DNA of 64,000 bases from Chloroflexota bacterium (GTDB lineage Bacteria; Chloroflexota; Dehalococcoidia; Tepidiformales; Tepidiformaceae): NCBI GenBank assembly GCA_026710655.1, contig JAPOQN010000042.1, positions 62,001-126,000 on the forward strand, given 5' to 3'. Positions within the stretch are counted from its first letter, which is position 1. Each line of letters starts with the position of its first letter. Below are positions 51,865-62,230 of this stretch, piece after piece. The notes beneath the pieces are model-generated. The model did not search any database and had not been told where the DNA came from. It saw only the letters and a list, made by a program, of their open reading frames with translations. The position numbers and the translations under genes are program-made.

Positions 51865-54210
51865 GTGAACGAACACACGTTGCGCGTGCTGGAGTTCGAC
51901 AAGGTGCGGTCGATGCTTGCGGGCGAGACCGCGTTCAGCCTCGGTCGCGAGCTGGCGCTGGCCCTTGAGCCCGAGCGCGAACATGAGGCCGTTCTCGCAC
52001 TCCAGGCCGAGACGGCGGAGATGACGCACATCGACCAGATGGGCCTCGACGTGCCTCTGCGGGGTATGCGGGATCTGCGTTCGATGGTGCACTCCGCCAC
52101 GATCGGGCAGGCGATCGAACCCACCGATCTCCAGGACGCAGCGAACGCGCTGGACACGGCCTGGCGCGCGCGGCAGCTGGCCACTCGACTCGCGGAGCGC
52201 ACACCGCGCGTCGCCGCGATTGCGGAGGCGATCGCGGATTTCCGCCCGTTTGTCGCGGAGGTGAGCCGCGCGATCACGTCGCGGGGGGCGGTGGCGGATG
52301 ACGCCAGCCCCGAGCTGGCGGCGGTCCGTCGCGAGCTGCGGGGCGCGCAGGGACGACTGGAACAGCGCGCGCGCACCGCCCTCGCCGACGCCGTGCGCCG
52401 GGGAGTCGCACAGGAAGAGCTGCTGACGGAGCGGAACGGGCGCATGGTCATCCCCGTCAAAGCCGACTTCCGGGGGCAGCTCCCGGGGATCGTGCACGAC
52501 GTGTCATCGAGCGGGGCGACGGTGTTCCTGGAGCCGATGAGCGTGGTGGAAACGGGCAACGAGGTACGCGAGCTGCAACTGGCCGAAGAGCGCGAGGAGC
52601 GCCGCGTGCTGCTAAAGCTCTCGGCGATGGTAGGGGAGCGGGAGGAGGAGGCGCTGGAGACGCTGGCGGCGATGGCGCGGCTCGACTTGGTGCGGGCGAA
52701 GGTGCTGTTGGGGAAGCGGCTGGGGGCGGCCCTGCCACGGGCCGACGGCGATGACTCGTGGCTGGGGGAGCGGGGCGAGACGAGAGTCGTGCGGGCGCGC
52801 CATCCCCTTCTCTGGGGGGATGTGGTGCCAATCGAGCTGGACCTCAGCGAAGAGGAGCCGGGGCTATTGATCACGGGGCCGAACACGGGCGGCAAGACGG
52901 TTGCGCTGAAGACGGTGGGGTTGCTCACGCTGATGGCGCAGGCGGGCCTGCCCGTTCCCTGCGACGAGGGCAGCCGCTTCGTGACGTATCCGGCCATCCA
53001 CGCCGACATCGGGGATGAGCAGTCGATCGAGCAGTCGCTCTCCACGTTCTCTTCGCACATGCGGACGATGGGCGGGATCCTGGAGGAGGCGGCTCCGGGC
53101 ACGCTGGTGCTGCTCGACGAGCTGGGGGCGGGCACCGACCCGGAGGAGGGCGCTGCGCTCTCGCGGGCCATCCTCGAAGCGCTGCTCGACCGGGGCTGCA
53201 CCATCATCGCGACAACGCACCACGGCGAGCTGAAGACGTTCGCGCAGGAGGAGCCACGCCTGCGGAACGCCTCGGTGGAGTTCGACCTGGCGACGCTGAG
53301 CCCGACCTACCACCTCACGATCGGGCTGCCGGGCCAGTCGAATGCGATCGCGATCGCGCGGCGGCTGGGCATCGACGAGGGCGTGCTGGAGCGGGCGGAG
53401 GAGCGCATCGCACCGGAAACGCGCGAACTGGACGGGCTGCTGGACGAAGCGCGTCGGGAGCGGGCGGCGGCGGCCGCGGCGCGCGGGCGCGAGGAGGCGG
53501 CGAAACACGAGGCAGAGGAGCTGCGCCTGCAACTGGCCGAGCAGCACCGCACGATCGAGTCCGAGCGGGAGGCGATCCTGGGGCGGGCGCGGCGGGAGGG
53601 CGAGGCGCTGGTGGCGCGCGCCCAGCGGGAGCTGGAGCGCCTCGAGCGGCGCGAACGGGAGCGCACGGTCGACCGGGCAGCGGCGGAGCGGCTGCAGGCG
53701 CTGGACGCGGAGATCGAGGCGGCGGGGAAGGAAGCGACGGAGCGAGCGGGGGCCTGGCTGGACACCGTTTCCCCAGGCGACGTCGTGAGCGTGCGAGACA
53801 TCCCCCAGCAGGGGGAGGCGGTGACGGGGGTGGGGCCGGACGGGCGCGTAGAGGTGCGCTTCGGGTCGATGCGGATGAAGGTCTCGGTCGACCGCATCGA
53901 GCGGACCGAGCCGCAGCTGACGCCCAAGGCCCCGGCGCGGGTGAACCTGCCGCCGCCGACGGCGGTCCCGATGGAGCTGGATCTGCGGGGACAGCGGGCA
54001 GATGAGGCGGTCATGACCTTCGAGGGGCACCTGGACGAGGCGTTCCGGGCGGGGCTGCCCTCCATACGCATCATCCACGGGAAGGGCACGGGGGCGCTGC
54101 GGGCGGCCATCCGCGAGGCGCTCTCGCGGCACCCGCTCGTGCGACGCTACGAGACGGCGCCGCCGCAGGAAGGCGGCGACGGCGTGACCATCGCCGTGCT
54201 GGCGGGCTGA
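51865..54210 (+). CDS. mutS2: MutS2 endonuclease/ribosome-rescue ATPase
   Basis: A 781-residue protein. A MutS-like core and lever region is followed by the ATPase with Walker A GPNTGGKT (about 338-345), [15 protein letters not shown] and [12 protein letters not shown] long coiled coil follows (roughly 520-640, Glu/Arg/Ala-rich), and the C-terminal Smr nuclease domain begins [18 protein letters not shown] and has [11 protein letters not shown]. It suppresses recombination or rescues collided ribosomes, depending on species. GTG 51865 follows a -10-like TACGCT by six bases. Confidence 0.95.
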   Translation: MNEHTLRVLEFDKVRSMLAGETAFSLGRELALALEPEREHEAVLALQAETAEMTHIDQMGLDVPLRGMRDLRSMVHSATIGQAIEPTDLQDAANALDTAWRARQLATRLAERTPRVAAIAEAIADFRPFVAEVSRAITSRGAVADDASPELAAVRRELRGAQGRLEQRARTALADAVRRGVAQEELLTERNGRMVIPVKADFRGQLPGIVHDVSSSGATVFLEPMSVVETGNEVRELQLAEEREERRVLLKLSAMVGEREEEALETLAAMARLDLVRAKVLLGKRLGAALPRADGDDSWLGERGETRVVRARHPLLWGDVVPIELDLSEEEPGLLITGPNTGGKTVALKTVGLLTLMAQAGLPVPCDEGSRFVTYPAIHADIGDEQSIEQSLSTFSSHMRTMGGILEEAAPGTLVLLDELGAGTDPEEGAALSRAILEALLDRGCTIIATTHHGELKTFAQEEPRLRNASVEFDLATLSPTYHLTIGLPGQSNAIAIARRLGIDEGVLERAEERIAPETRELDGLLDEARRERAAAAAARGREEAAKHEAEELRLQLAEQHRTIESEREAILGRARREGEALVARAQRELERLERRERERTVDRAAAERLQALDAEIEAAGKEATERAGAWLDTVSPGDVVSVRDIPQQGEAVTGVGPDGRVEVRFGSMRMKVSVDRIERTEPQLTPKAPARVNLPPPTAVPMELDLRGQRADEAVMTFEGHLDEAFRAGLPSIRIIHGKGTGALRAAIREALSRHPLVRRYETAPPQEGGDGVTIAVLAG

Positions 54211-54212
54211 TC

Positions 54213-55580
54213 ATGCCGCGCCAACGGGACGCCCGAGGACTACAGGCATCGCTGGGCTTCTCCCAGGGAGAGCGGGCGGACGCGCCGCTGGCAGCGCGCA
54301 TGCGCCCGCGCACGCTCGACGAGTTCGTGGGGCAGCAGCCGGCCGTTGGTCCGGACGCACTGCTGGGGCGGGCCGCGACGGGCGGGGCGCTGCCATCGAT
54401 CATCCTCTGGGGGCCGCCGGGCTGCGGGAAGACGACGCTGGCGCGCATCCTCGCGGGCGAGGCGGAGGGCGAGTTCGTGGCGCTCTCCGCGGTTGCTTCG
54501 GGGGTGGCGGAGCTCCGCCGCGTGATCGGGGAGGCGCAGCAACGCCGGGAGGCAGGGGTTCGCACGGTCCTCTTCATCGACGAGATCCACCGGTTCAACA
54601 AGGCGCAGCAGGACGTCATCCTTCCTTATGTAGAGAACGGCACGGTGACGCTGATCGGGGCGACGACGGAGAACCCGTCGTTCGAGGTGGTCGCGCCGCT
54701 GCTGAGCCGCGTCCGGGTAGTACGGCTGGAGGCGCTGGAGGAAGACGACCTCGCCCGCATCGTCGAGCGGGCGCTGGGGGACGGGGAGCGGGGGCTGGGG
54801 TCGCTGGGACTGGCGATCGAGGAGGAGGCGCGGGGGGTGCTGGTGGAGGGGTCGCACGGTGACGCGCGAGCGGCGCTGAGCGCCCTCGAGATCGCGGCCG
54901 GCTCGGCGCGAAAGGACGGACGCGAGCGCATCGGGACGGCGGACGTGCGGCGAGCGCTGCAGGAGCGCCGGCCCTACTACGACAAGGAAGGCGACTACCA
55001 CTACGACGCGATCTCGGCGTTCATCAAGTCGGTGAGGGGATCGGACCCGGACGCGACGGTCTACTGGCTGGCGCGGATGGTGGAGGCGGGCGAGGACCCG
55101 CTGTTCATCGTGCGGCGGATGGTGATCCTGGCGGCGGAGGACATCGGGCTGGCCGATCCGCAGGCGCTCGGGGTGGCGACATCCTGCCAGCAGGCGGTGC
55201 ACTTCATCGGCATGCCGGAGGGCTTCCTGCCGATGGCGGAGTGCGCGCTCTACCTGGCGCTGGCGCCCAAGAGCAACACCGCGCTGACGGCCTACGCGCG
55301 GGCGAGCGAGGACGCACGGCGCACCTCGCACCTGCCCGTTCCCCTGCACCTTCGCAACGCCGCCACGGGCCTGATGCGGGAGATGGGATACGGGTCGGGC
55401 TACCGCTACGCGCACGACGAGCCCGAGCACTACGCCGAGGGCGAACGCTACCTGCCCGAAGAGTTGGGCGAGACGCGGTACTATCACGCGGGCTCACTGG
55501 GATCCGAGGCGGAGTTGGCCGAACGGCTCGCCCGGCAACGAGAGCCCCGGGAGGAACGCTCTGACAGCGATCAAGGTTGA
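54213..55580 (+). CDS. rarA: Replication-associated recombination protein A (MgsA/RarA AAA+ ATPase)
   Basis: A 455-residue AAA+ protein, two bases after mutS2. It opens with [18 protein letters not shown], then Walker [12 protein letters not shown] (about 67-77), Walker [15 protein letters not shown], sensor [12 protein letters not shown] and the clamp-loader-like C-terminal half ([19 protein letters not shown]). RarA acts at stalled replication forks. It overlaps the next gene's probable CTG start. Confidence 0.95.
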   Translation: MPRQRDARGLQASLGFSQGERADAPLAARMRPRTLDEFVGQQPAVGPDALLGRAATGGALPSIILWGPPGCGKTTLARILAGEAEGEFVALSAVASGVAELRRVIGEAQQRREAGVRTVLFIDEIHRFNKAQQDVILPYVENGTVTLIGATTENPSFEVVAPLLSRVRVVRLEALEEDDLARIVERALGDGERGLGSLGLAIEEEARGVLVEGSHGDARAALSALEIAAGSARKDGRERIGTADVRRALQERRPYYDKEGDYHYDAISAFIKSVRGSDPDATVYWLARMVEAGEDPLFIVRRMVILAAEDIGLADPQALGVATSCQQAVHFIGMPEGFLPMAECALYLALAPKSNTALTAYARASEDARRTSHLPVPLHLRNAATGLMREMGYGSGYRYAHDEPEHYAEGERYLPEELGETRYYHAGSLGSEAELAERLARQREPREERSDSDQG

Positions 55581-55899
55581 GGTGCTCCACGCCCGCGGAC
55601 AGTCGCCGGGCGAGGAGACGGAAGAGAATCTACGTCTCGCCATAGAGGCGACGGCAGTCGAGGTAGAAATCGCCTACACGGAAGTGCTGAGCCAGGAAGA
55701 CGCGACCGCGAAGCGCTTCCTGGGCACTCCGAGCATTCGCGTCGAGGGGATCGACGTCGAATACGGCAACCGGCCGCCGGAAGAGGTGCAGATCGGGACG
55801 CGCTACTACAACTCGCCCGAGGGGTGGAAGCCGTATCCGCATGCCCGGATGATCGCGAACGCGATCCTGGAGGCGCACAACTCGCAGGAGAGCGGCTAG
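55561..55899 (+). CDS. Thioredoxin-like small protein lacking the CxxC pair, probable CTG start
   Basis: A 112-residue protein. The family start beta strand ([14 protein letters not shown]) is reached only if translation begins at CTG 55561, six bases after GGGAGGA; GTG 55582 would remove it. It continues [16 protein letters not shown], the cis-Pro region of thioredoxin-like folds. The normal CxxC site is replaced by ARGQSPGEE, so it is probably not a disulfide reductase. Its stop shares CTAG with the convergent GNAT gene. Confidence 0.65.
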   Translation: MTAIKVEVLHARGQSPGEETEENLRLAIEATAVEVEIAYTEVLSQEDATAKRFLGTPSIRVEGIDVEYGNRPPEEVQIGTRYYNSPEGWKPYPHARMIANAILEAHNSQESG

Positions 55900-56504
55900 C
55901 CCTCGGTGGTCGCCTCGCGCTCGCGCGGGGCGCCTTCGGCATCCTCGGAGAAGCGCCCTTCGCTGTCCCAGAGCAGCCACCACTCGCGCTTGGCCTCCAT
56001 CCGGAGGAACCGTTCGTTGCGGCGCAGGACGACCTTGGTCTGGCGGAAGCCAGCGCGCTCGAAGGAGCGGCGGGCACGCTCGTTCCACTCGAGCGTGTGC
56101 AGGTAGATGCGCCGCAGCGGGAGTGACCTCCAGGCGAAGCGGAGGAAGGCGATGGTCGCCTCCGTGCCGAGTCCGGCGCCGCGGCTCTCGGCGGGACCGA
56201 TGGAGATGCCGTATTCGGCCGTGCCCGAGACGTGGTCGGCGTTGTAGTACATGAGGGCGCCGATGTGCTCACCCTCGACCGTCTCGATGGCGTAGGCGTG
56301 GCGGGCGGGATTGGCGAAGCGCAGGTCACGCTCGAACTGCTGGACGAACTCGCGGTAGGAGAGGATGAGGGGCGGGGTCGCGTCGTAGCGGGCGACCTCG
56401 GGGTCCTTGCGCCAGGCGTACTCGGCGGCGGCGTCCTCGATGCGCTTCTCGCGAATGCGGAGACGCGTCGTTTCGGCAACGACGCCGGGCTCGGGGTCCT
56501 TCAT
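55896..56504 (-). CDS. GNAT acetyltransferase (RimJ/RimL-like)
   Basis: A 202-residue acetyltransferase. It starts TTRLRIREKRIEDAAAEYAWRKDPEV, and the acetyl-CoA motif ESRGAGLGTEATIAFLRFAW, then LEWNERARRSFERAGF are present. It may acetylate a ribosomal protein or a small molecule. ATG 56504 overlaps the Nudix stop by ATGA. Confidence 0.88.
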   Translation of the reverse strand: MKDPEPGVVAETTRLRIREKRIEDAAAEYAWRKDPEVARYDATPPLILSYREFVQQFERDLRFANPARHAYAIETVEGEHIGALMYYNADHVSGTAEYGISIGPAESRGAGLGTEATIAFLRFAWRSLPLRRIYLHTLEWNERARRSFERAGFRQTKVVLRRNERFLRMEAKREWWLLWDSEGRFSEDAEGAPREREATTEG

Positions 56505-56953
56505 GCGTCCCCCTCCAGGGCGGCAAGCGCCTGCTCGAGGATGGAGCGCTCGGTCTGGAAGGTGATCTGGGCGAGGGCCTCGCCGGCAGAGGTCCAGATG
56601 ACCTCGTCGAACTCGTGGTCGCGAGCCTCGAAGTCGCCGCCGTGGGCGGTCATGAGCCAGTGGTGGACCCGCTTGCGGTAGCGCCGCCCCTCCCGGGTGA
56701 ACCAGTAGTCGATGACGCCCACCTTGTCGCCGAGGGCAACCTCCAGACCGGTCTCCTCGGCGACCTCGCGGAGGGCGGTGGCCTCGAGCGTCTCGCCGCG
56801 GTCGGGAGTGCCCTTGGGGAGTCCCCAGCGCCGCTCGTCCGCCTGGTAGCCGATAACGACCTCGATCCGGCCCTTAGGGTCCCTGCGCCAGACGACCCCG
56901 CCGGCGGAGACGGCGTCGATGACGGGCAGGCGACGGGCGGCGCGCGTGCTCAC
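56501..56953 (-). CDS. Nudix hydrolase
   Basis: A 150-residue hydrolase. The Nudix box GTPDRGETLEATALREVAEE (then TGLE) is complete. The N terminus (AVSAGGVVWRRDPKGRIEVVIGYQ) is typical for small diadenosine/nucleotide phosphatases. GTG 56953 overlaps the HEAT gene's stop by 4 bp. It is probably a house-cleaning phosphatase. Confidence 0.92.
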   Translation of the reverse strand: MSTRAARRLPVIDAVSAGGVVWRRDPKGRIEVVIGYQADERRWGLPKGTPDRGETLEATALREVAEETGLEVALGDKVGVIDYWFTREGRRYRKRVHHWLMTAHGGDFEARDHEFDEVIWTSAGEALAQITFQTERSILEQALAALEGDA

Positions 56954-57891
56954 TCGTCGAACTCCTCGTGGTCGCGGCGAACGCCGGCGGCGGCCTCGAT
57001 GGCCTCGCCGACGAGGTCGGCAAATTCTTCGGGGGCGTCCCCGGCGAAGTCGCGCAGGTACTCGAGGGCGACCTCGCCGCCGATCTCGCCGGCGGCTGCG
57101 ATGGCGGCTCTCGCCACTTCCTCCTCGGAGTCGACAAACAGGTCGGCGAGACGGTCGACGGCGTCCTCGGAGTCGATTTCGCCGGCGGCGATGACGGCTT
57201 CGCGGCGGAACTCGGGGTCGCCGGCGTCGAACTGCTCGAGGACGTATTCGAGCCAGTCCTCTCGGGCGGCGAGGCCCATGGCGCGCACGGCGGCGAGCCG
57301 CACGGTCTCGTCGTCCCCGTAGTAGGCCTCCAGCACGAGGCCGTCGATCCAGGGGAGGGAGCGGGGGGCGAGCGACTCAAGGGCGCTGGCGCGCACGGCG
57401 GGGGCGCGGGCGGGGTTGGCGGCGGCGGCGCGGAGGCCCTCGACGATAGCCTCGCCCTCGTGCTCGGGGAAGCGGCCCAGTTCCAGGCGTATCACGAACT
57501 CGCCGAGGATATCGGCGGCGGCGGCGGCCACCTCTTCGTCATCGTCGTCCCGGAGGACGGAGGTCAGGAGGCGGGCGGTGGTGCGGTGGGTGGACTCGCG
57601 CAGGGCCTCGACGGCGGCTCCCCGTACCTCGGCGAGGGGGTCGGCGAGGGCCACGGCTGCGAAGCGCGAGAACTCGACCTCGACGGTCTCGTCGGAGAGG
57701 CGCACCGCCTCGGTAATGACCTTAACGCGGGTTTCGTCGGGGATGCGGGGCCAGGTGGCTTCGAGCGCCTTGACCTGGTCCAGGTCGAGGTCGGAGAGGA
57801 CGGGGAGCTCGGTGGGGAGGAGGTCAGCGCCCCCGGCGAGCCGTTCGAGCGCCTCGGTGAGCTCGGCCAGCGGGGTGGAGGGGCCGGTCAT
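56950..57891 (-). CDS. HEAT-repeat protein
   Basis: A 313-residue protein made mostly of five to seven HEAT/PBS-lyase-like repeats, for example ADPLAEVRGAAVEALRES, GDDETVRLAAVRAMGLAA and GDPEFRREAVIAAGEI. It is very acidic. Such proteins act as scaffolds; no enzyme domain is present. It is followed without a gap by the Nudix gene, and gpsA lies 21 bases upstream. Confidence 0.88.
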   Translation of the reverse strand: MTGPSTPLAELTEALERLAGGADLLPTELPVLSDLDLDQVKALEATWPRIPDETRVKVITEAVRLSDETVEVEFSRFAAVALADPLAEVRGAAVEALRESTHRTTARLLTSVLRDDDDEEVAAAAADILGEFVIRLELGRFPEHEGEAIVEGLRAAAANPARAPAVRASALESLAPRSLPWIDGLVLEAYYGDDETVRLAAVRAMGLAAREDWLEYVLEQFDAGDPEFRREAVIAAGEIDSEDAVDRLADLFVDSEEEVARAAIAAAGEIGGEVALEYLRDFAGDAPEEFADLVGEAIEAAAGVRRDHEEFDE

Positions 57892-57912
57892 GCCACTGAT
57901 GGTACACAGGCG

Positions 57913-58896
57913 CTAGCCCTCGGCGCGAAGGTCCCGGGAAAGAAGCGCCTCGAGGGCGTCGGTCACGGAGCGTTCACCAGTGATGACAGCGTTGACCTGT
58001 TCGGCGATTGGCATGTCGATGCCGTGGCGCGCGGCCAGGGCGAGGGCCACGGGAGCCGTGGTCGCGCCCTCGACAACGCCCCCGGCAGCGGCCAGCGCCT
58101 GCTGGGGCGTGTCGCCAGCGGCGAGGCGCTCGCCGTAGCGGTGATTGCGGCTGAGGGGGGAGTAACAGGTGGCCATCAAGTCGCCGACGCCGGCGAGGCC
58201 GAGGAGGGTCGCGGCGGAGGCGCCCTCCGCGATGGCGAGGCGGGTGATCTCGGCGAGGCCGCGGGTGGTGAGGGAGGCGAGGGCGTTCGCGCCAAGCCCG
58301 AGTCCCGCGCCTACACCGGCGGCGATGGCCACGACGTTCTTGAGGGACCCACCGAGCTCGACGCCGACGACATCGGAAGAACGGTAGACGCGGAAACGGG
58401 AGGTGCTGAGGGCGCGCTGCCACATCTCCGCCTCGGACTCGGTGGCGGAGGCAACCGTGGAGGCGGCAGGCAGACCGGCGACGATCTCGCGGGCGAGATT
58501 CGGCCCGGAGAGAGCGGAGATACGCTCGGCGGGCCAGCCGCAAGCGGCGAGCACCTCGCTCATGCGCAGAAGGGAGCCGTGCTCGATGCCCTTGGCGGCG
58601 GTGAGCACGGGTACCTCGCGGGAGAGGGTGGGGTGCTCGGCCGTGGCGCGGAAGGACTGCGAGGGGACCGCGACGACGATGCCGTCGGGGGAGGCCGGGG
58701 TGGCGGCGGCGGGGAGCACGCGAACCGTGGCGGGGAGCTCGAAGCCGGGCAGGCGGTCGAGGCCGCGGTCACGATCGACGGTCGCGGCCTCGGCCGGGGT
58801 GCGGGTGAGCAGGGTGACCTCGTGGTCGCCCTGGGCGAGGAGATTCGCGATGGTCATTCCCCAGGAGGTCGCGCCAACGACGACGAAGGAGGGCAC
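57913..58896 (-). CDS. gpsA: Glycerol-3-phosphate dehydrogenase [NAD(P)+]
   Basis: A 327-residue enzyme making glycerol-3-phosphate. The NAD-binding start VVVGATSWGMTIANLLA has Thr where the usual motif has Gly (GAGSWG). The C-terminal domain has ELGGSLKNVVAIAAGVGAGL with the catalytic Lys, then GLAGVGDLMATCYSPLSRN. It supplies substrate to PlsY, encoded three bases upstream. GTG 58896 is the start. Confidence 0.95.
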   Translation of the reverse strand: MPSFVVVGATSWGMTIANLLAQGDHEVTLLTRTPAEAATVDRDRGLDRLPGFELPATVRVLPAAATPASPDGIVVAVPSQSFRATAEHPTLSREVPVLTAAKGIEHGSLLRMSEVLAACGWPAERISALSGPNLAREIVAGLPAASTVASATESEAEMWQRALSTSRFRVYRSSDVVGVELGGSLKNVVAIAAGVGAGLGLGANALASLTTRGLAEITRLAIAEGASAATLLGLAGVGDLMATCYSPLSRNHRYGERLAAGDTPQQALAAAGGVVEGATTAPVALALAARHGIDMPIAEQVNAVITGERSVTDALEALLSRDLRAEG

Positions 58897-58899
58897 GGC

Positions 58900-59526
58900 T
58901 CAACCGCTCGCGGGCTTGTCGCCGCCCTGGCCGAGCCTGGGCTCCGTGCCCGCAATCAGGCGGCGGATATTGGGGAGGTGCATGTAGTAGAGGAAGGCTA
59001 CGACCCCGAGGGCGTACCAGGCGATGACGGAGTCGAGCTCCCCGGCGATGGCCAGTCCACCGGTGACGCCGACTGCCGCGATTCCGCCGACGAGCGACAT
59101 GACCGACGCCATCCGTGTGATCGCGACGGCGATGACACCGGCGCCGAAGATCGCGAGACCAAGGAGCGGGACGATGCCGAGCAGCGTGCCAAGCGCCGTC
59201 GCCACGCCCCGGCCACCACGGAAGCCGGCGAAGACGGGCCACACATGTCCCGCCACGGCCGCTCCCGCGCCTGCCATTGCGACACCGACGTCGTCGAAGA
59301 GGAAGCGTCCGATGACGACGGGCGCGGCGCCCTTGCCCACATCGACAAGGAGGCCGAGGACCGCGGGAATGGGCCCGGCGGTGCGGAGGATGTTGGTCGT
59401 GCCGGTCTTGCCGCTGCCCAACTCGCGGATGTCCTTGCGCAGCCAGAGGTAGCCGAGGACAAGCCCAGTGGGGATCGAGCCGAGCAGGTAGCCGATGGCG
59501 ACGTTGCCGAGGTACTCGCCGATCAT
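58900..59526 (-). CDS. plsY: Glycerol-3-phosphate acyltransferase PlsY
   Basis: A 208-residue membrane acyltransferase. It starts GYLLGSIPTGLVLGYLW, has LGSGKTGTTNILRTAG and the loop FAGFRGGRGVATALG, all PlsY signatures. ATG 59526 overlaps the der stop by ATGA. It takes acyl-phosphate and glycerol-3-phosphate to start phospholipid synthesis. Confidence 0.95.
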   Translation of the reverse strand: MIGEYLGNVAIGYLLGSIPTGLVLGYLWLRKDIRELGSGKTGTTNILRTAGPIPAVLGLLVDVGKGAAPVVIGRFLFDDVGVAMAGAGAAVAGHVWPVFAGFRGGRGVATALGTLLGIVPLLGLAIFGAGVIAVAITRMASVMSLVGGIAAVGVTGGLAIAGELDSVIAWYALGVVAFLYYMHLPNIRRLIAGTEPRLGQGGDKPASG

Positions 59527-60866
59527 GCGGGCTCATCTTCCTCGTTCGCGCCACGGAAGGCGAACCGGATGGCCGTTCCCTCGAAGTCGTGCGCCTCGCG
59601 CAGGCAGCGCTCGAGATAGCGGCGGTAGCTGAAGTGGATCAGCTTGGGGTCGTTCACGAACAGCACGAACAACGGCGGGTCGACGGAGGGCTGGGTGACA
59701 AAGCGAATCTTGAGGCGCTTGCTGTGGACGACGGGCGGGGCATGGTCGCGGATGGCGCGGCGGAAAATGCCGTTCAGTTCGCCCGTGGGGATACGGCGAC
59801 GGCGGGCCTCCCGCGCCTCGGCGGCGAGACGGAGGAGGTCGGGAAGCCCTGCCGCCTCCTCGGCGGAAACGAACGTGAACAGGGCCCAGGGCAGGAAACG
59901 GAAGCGGTGCCGCAGGGCGCCAAGCAAACGCGCCCGGTCCTCCTCCGGGCTCTTCCAGAGGTCGGTCTTGTTGACGGCGATGACGATGCCGGTGGAGGCC
60001 TCCTGCGCGAGGCCGGCGATGTGCGTGTCCTGCGAAGTGACGCCCTGCGAGCCATCGACCAGGAGGACGGCGACATCGCAGCGCGCGAGCGCGGCGGTCG
60101 CGCGCAGCACGGAGTGGCGTTCGACGCCCTGCCCGCGCTTCCCCGGCCGCCGGATGCCCGCCGTATCGATAAGAGTGAAAGCGCCCTCGGGGGCGTCGAG
60201 GTCCGTATCGATGGCGTCGCGGGTGGTGCCGGCGACCTCGCTGACGATGACGCGATCCTCGCCGGTGAGCGCGTTCACGAGCGTGGACTTGCCCACGTTG
60301 GGGCGCCCCACGATGGCCACGCGAACGCGGTCCTGCTCGACGAGGGGCGGGGTCTCGGGGAGGCGGCCGACAACCTCGTCGAGGAGGAGGCCGACGTTCA
60401 GATCGTGGAGGGCGGAGACGGGGAGGGGCGGGCCGAAGCCGAGGGCTCCCGCCTCGGCGGCGGCCACCGCCTCGCGGGACTCGTTGTCGGCCTTGGTCGC
60501 GACGAGGATGGCGGGGGTCTGGCCGCGGCGGACGGCGTCGGCCACGTCGTAGTCGCTGGCCGTGAGGCCGTCGCGGGCATCGACGCAGAAGAGGACGAGC
60601 GTCGCCTCGGCAATGGCGGCATTGATCTGGCCGCGGATCAGGTCGGTGTAGTCGCCCTCATCCTCGACCTGGAAGCCACCGGTATCGAGCAGGAGGAAGG
60701 GCTGGTCGCGCCACTCGACCTCAGCCTCGATCCGGTCGCGGGTGGTGCCAGGCTCGTCCTCGATGATGGCAAGTCGTTCGCCCACGATGCGGTTGAAGAG
60801 CGACGACTTGCCGACGTTGGGGCGGCCCACGATGGCCACGCGGGGGAGGGGTCCGGAGGCAATCAC
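59523..60866 (-). CDS. der: Ribosome-assembly GTPase Der (EngA)
   Basis: A 447-residue protein with two GTPase domains. GRPNVGKSSLFN is near residue 15 and GRPNVGKSTLVN near 190; DTGGFQ and DTAGIRRPG are the G3 motifs, and NKTDLW gives G4 in domain 2. A C-terminal KH-like domain (RLKIRFVTQPSVDPPLFVLF) follows. It matures the 50S subunit. GTG 60866 overlaps the cdaR stop by GTGA. Confidence 0.95.
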   Translation of the reverse strand: MIASGPLPRVAIVGRPNVGKSSLFNRIVGERLAIIEDEPGTTRDRIEAEVEWRDQPFLLLDTGGFQVEDEGDYTDLIRGQINAAIAEATLVLFCVDARDGLTASDYDVADAVRRGQTPAILVATKADNESREAVAAAEAGALGFGPPLPVSALHDLNVGLLLDEVVGRLPETPPLVEQDRVRVAIVGRPNVGKSTLVNALTGEDRVIVSEVAGTTRDAIDTDLDAPEGAFTLIDTAGIRRPGKRGQGVERHSVLRATAALARCDVAVLLVDGSQGVTSQDTHIAGLAQEASTGIVIAVNKTDLWKSPEEDRARLLGALRHRFRFLPWALFTFVSAEEAAGLPDLLRLAAEAREARRRRIPTGELNGIFRRAIRDHAPPVVHSKRLKIRFVTQPSVDPPLFVLFVNDPKLIHFSYRRYLERCLREAHDFEGTAIRFAFRGANEEDEPA

Positions 60867-62230
60867 TGGCCGGCCTCGTTCCCTTCGGTGTCTTCCTCCG
60901 ACTCGCCGTTCTCCGCCGTCCCGGCCTCGTCATCCTCTTCTTCCTCATCCTCCTCGGATTCGACCTGGGAGGGGTCGATGAGCTCGACCCAGAGGGGGGC
61001 AACGGAGACAACCTCGATGCCATCGGGTACGGCCACTTCGGGGTTGTGGCGGGAGAAGCGGGGAGGGGCGCCGGCCAGGGAGACGGTCGCGGTCACATCG
61101 CCGATAACGAGGCGGGCGAGGTCGGGCTCGGGGCCGGCGAGCTGTACCTCGACGAAGTAGACGCCGGGGGCAACCGCCAGTCCGGCGGGAACGTCCAGGA
61201 AGCTGGGCACGACCCTCAGGGTGCGCCATCCCTCCTGGGCGTCGATCGTGACGGTGATGAAGACAGTGTCGATCGATGCCGACACCCCCTGGGGAAGTTC
61301 AAGCTCGCGGCTCTCGATGACCTGGGCGATTGCACCGTCGATGTCGGCGTCTTCAACAATGAAGACAGTGAGGGCCTCCACCAGCTCGCGCGGACCGGTG
61401 ACCTCGATGGGGGAAGGACTGACCGAAACATCGGTGATGGCGTACCCCCGCGCGGGGCGGCCCGCGGCGCCCCCGAGGACGGCAATCTGGCGCGTCAGCA
61501 CCGCTTCCTCGACCGGGACCGTGACGCGGGCGCGGTTGCGGTCGAGGGTCACAGTCACGCGCGAGCCGTCGCTGGTGCGGGGGACGAGTTCGGCGTTGAA
61601 GGTCTGGGTGTTCCGCAGGCCGGCAATGGACACGGTCACCTGGACCTGGTCGACGGACTCGACGAGCGCCTCGCGGCCGGTGATGGTGACGAACGGCGGG
61701 TCGACCTCCTCCAGCCCCTGACGGAAGCCCGCGGGCAGCTCCCCGGTGATCATGACCGTGACGGGAAGCTCCTTGCTGACGGTGGCCGCGACGGCAACCT
61801 CGACCGTGCTCGGCTCGGGGCGGATGACCAGCACATCGCGCCGCTCGGTGGTGACGGTCACGGATAGGCTGCGCACGTCACCGGCCCTGAGGTCGGATGC
61901 ATCGACGACGGCCTTGAAGTCAGCGGCGCGCAGATCGTCGAGGTCCTCCTCGCGCGCCTCAACGAAGACGCGGATGGGCATGACTTCACCAACGATGAAG
62001 CCGCTTGGCACGTTGACGACCTCGACGGCGATGGGGGCCTGGTCTTCGCCGGGCACCGTCGCCTCGATCCGAGGGTTCTCGACGTCTTCAACAAAGAACC
62101 AGATGGCGAAGGCGAGGACGAGGCTGAAGATGGCGAGCGGCCAGTGGCGGAAGATCGCCAGCACGGCCGTCGCCGCAAGGATGCGCGCCGTGAGCAGCAG
62201 GGGACGCAGGCGGACCCAGAGGTCACTCAT
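60863..62230 (-). CDS. cdaR: YbbR/CdaR-like regulator of diadenylate cyclase
   Basis: A 455-residue protein with a single N-terminal membrane anchor (FSLVLAFAIWFFVED) and about four extracytoplasmic YbbR domains, repeated beta folds with VTVSIAGLRNTQTFNAELVP-like strands. The C terminus is a very acidic low-complexity tail. CdaR controls CdaA from the outside of the membrane. It overlaps cdaA by 8 bp. Confidence 0.88.
   Translation of the reverse strand: MSDLWVRLRPLLLTARILAATAVLAIFRHWPLAIFSLVLAFAIWFFVEDVENPRIEATVPGEDQAPIAVEVVNVPSGFIVGEVMPIRVFVEAREEDLDDLRAADFKAVVDASDLRAGDVRSLSVTVTTERRDVLVIRPEPSTVEVAVAATVSKELPVTVMITGELPAGFRQGLEEVDPPFVTITGREALVESVDQVQVTVSIAGLRNTQTFNAELVPRTSDGSRVTVTLDRNRARVTVPVEEAVLTRQIAVLGGAAGRPARGYAITDVSVSPSPIEVTGPRELVEALTVFIVEDADIDGAIAQVIESRELELPQGVSASIDTVFITVTIDAQEGWRTLRVVPSFLDVPAGLAVAPGVYFVEVQLAGPEPDLARLVIGDVTATVSLAGAPPRFSRHNPEVAVPDGIEVVSVAPLWVELIDPSQVESEEDEEEEDDEAGTAENGESEEDTEGNEAGQ

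Noticed and set aside
51744-53207. N-terminal extension of the biotin carboxylase frame antisense to mutS2
   Set aside because: Low-complexity Ser/Arg composition; the family start and ribosome site are at 51743.
56968-59619. Very long plus-strand open frame opposite HEAT, gpsA and plsY genes
   Set aside because: It is a GC-rich antisense shadow with no domains, and the minus-strand genes have clear motifs and coupled starts.
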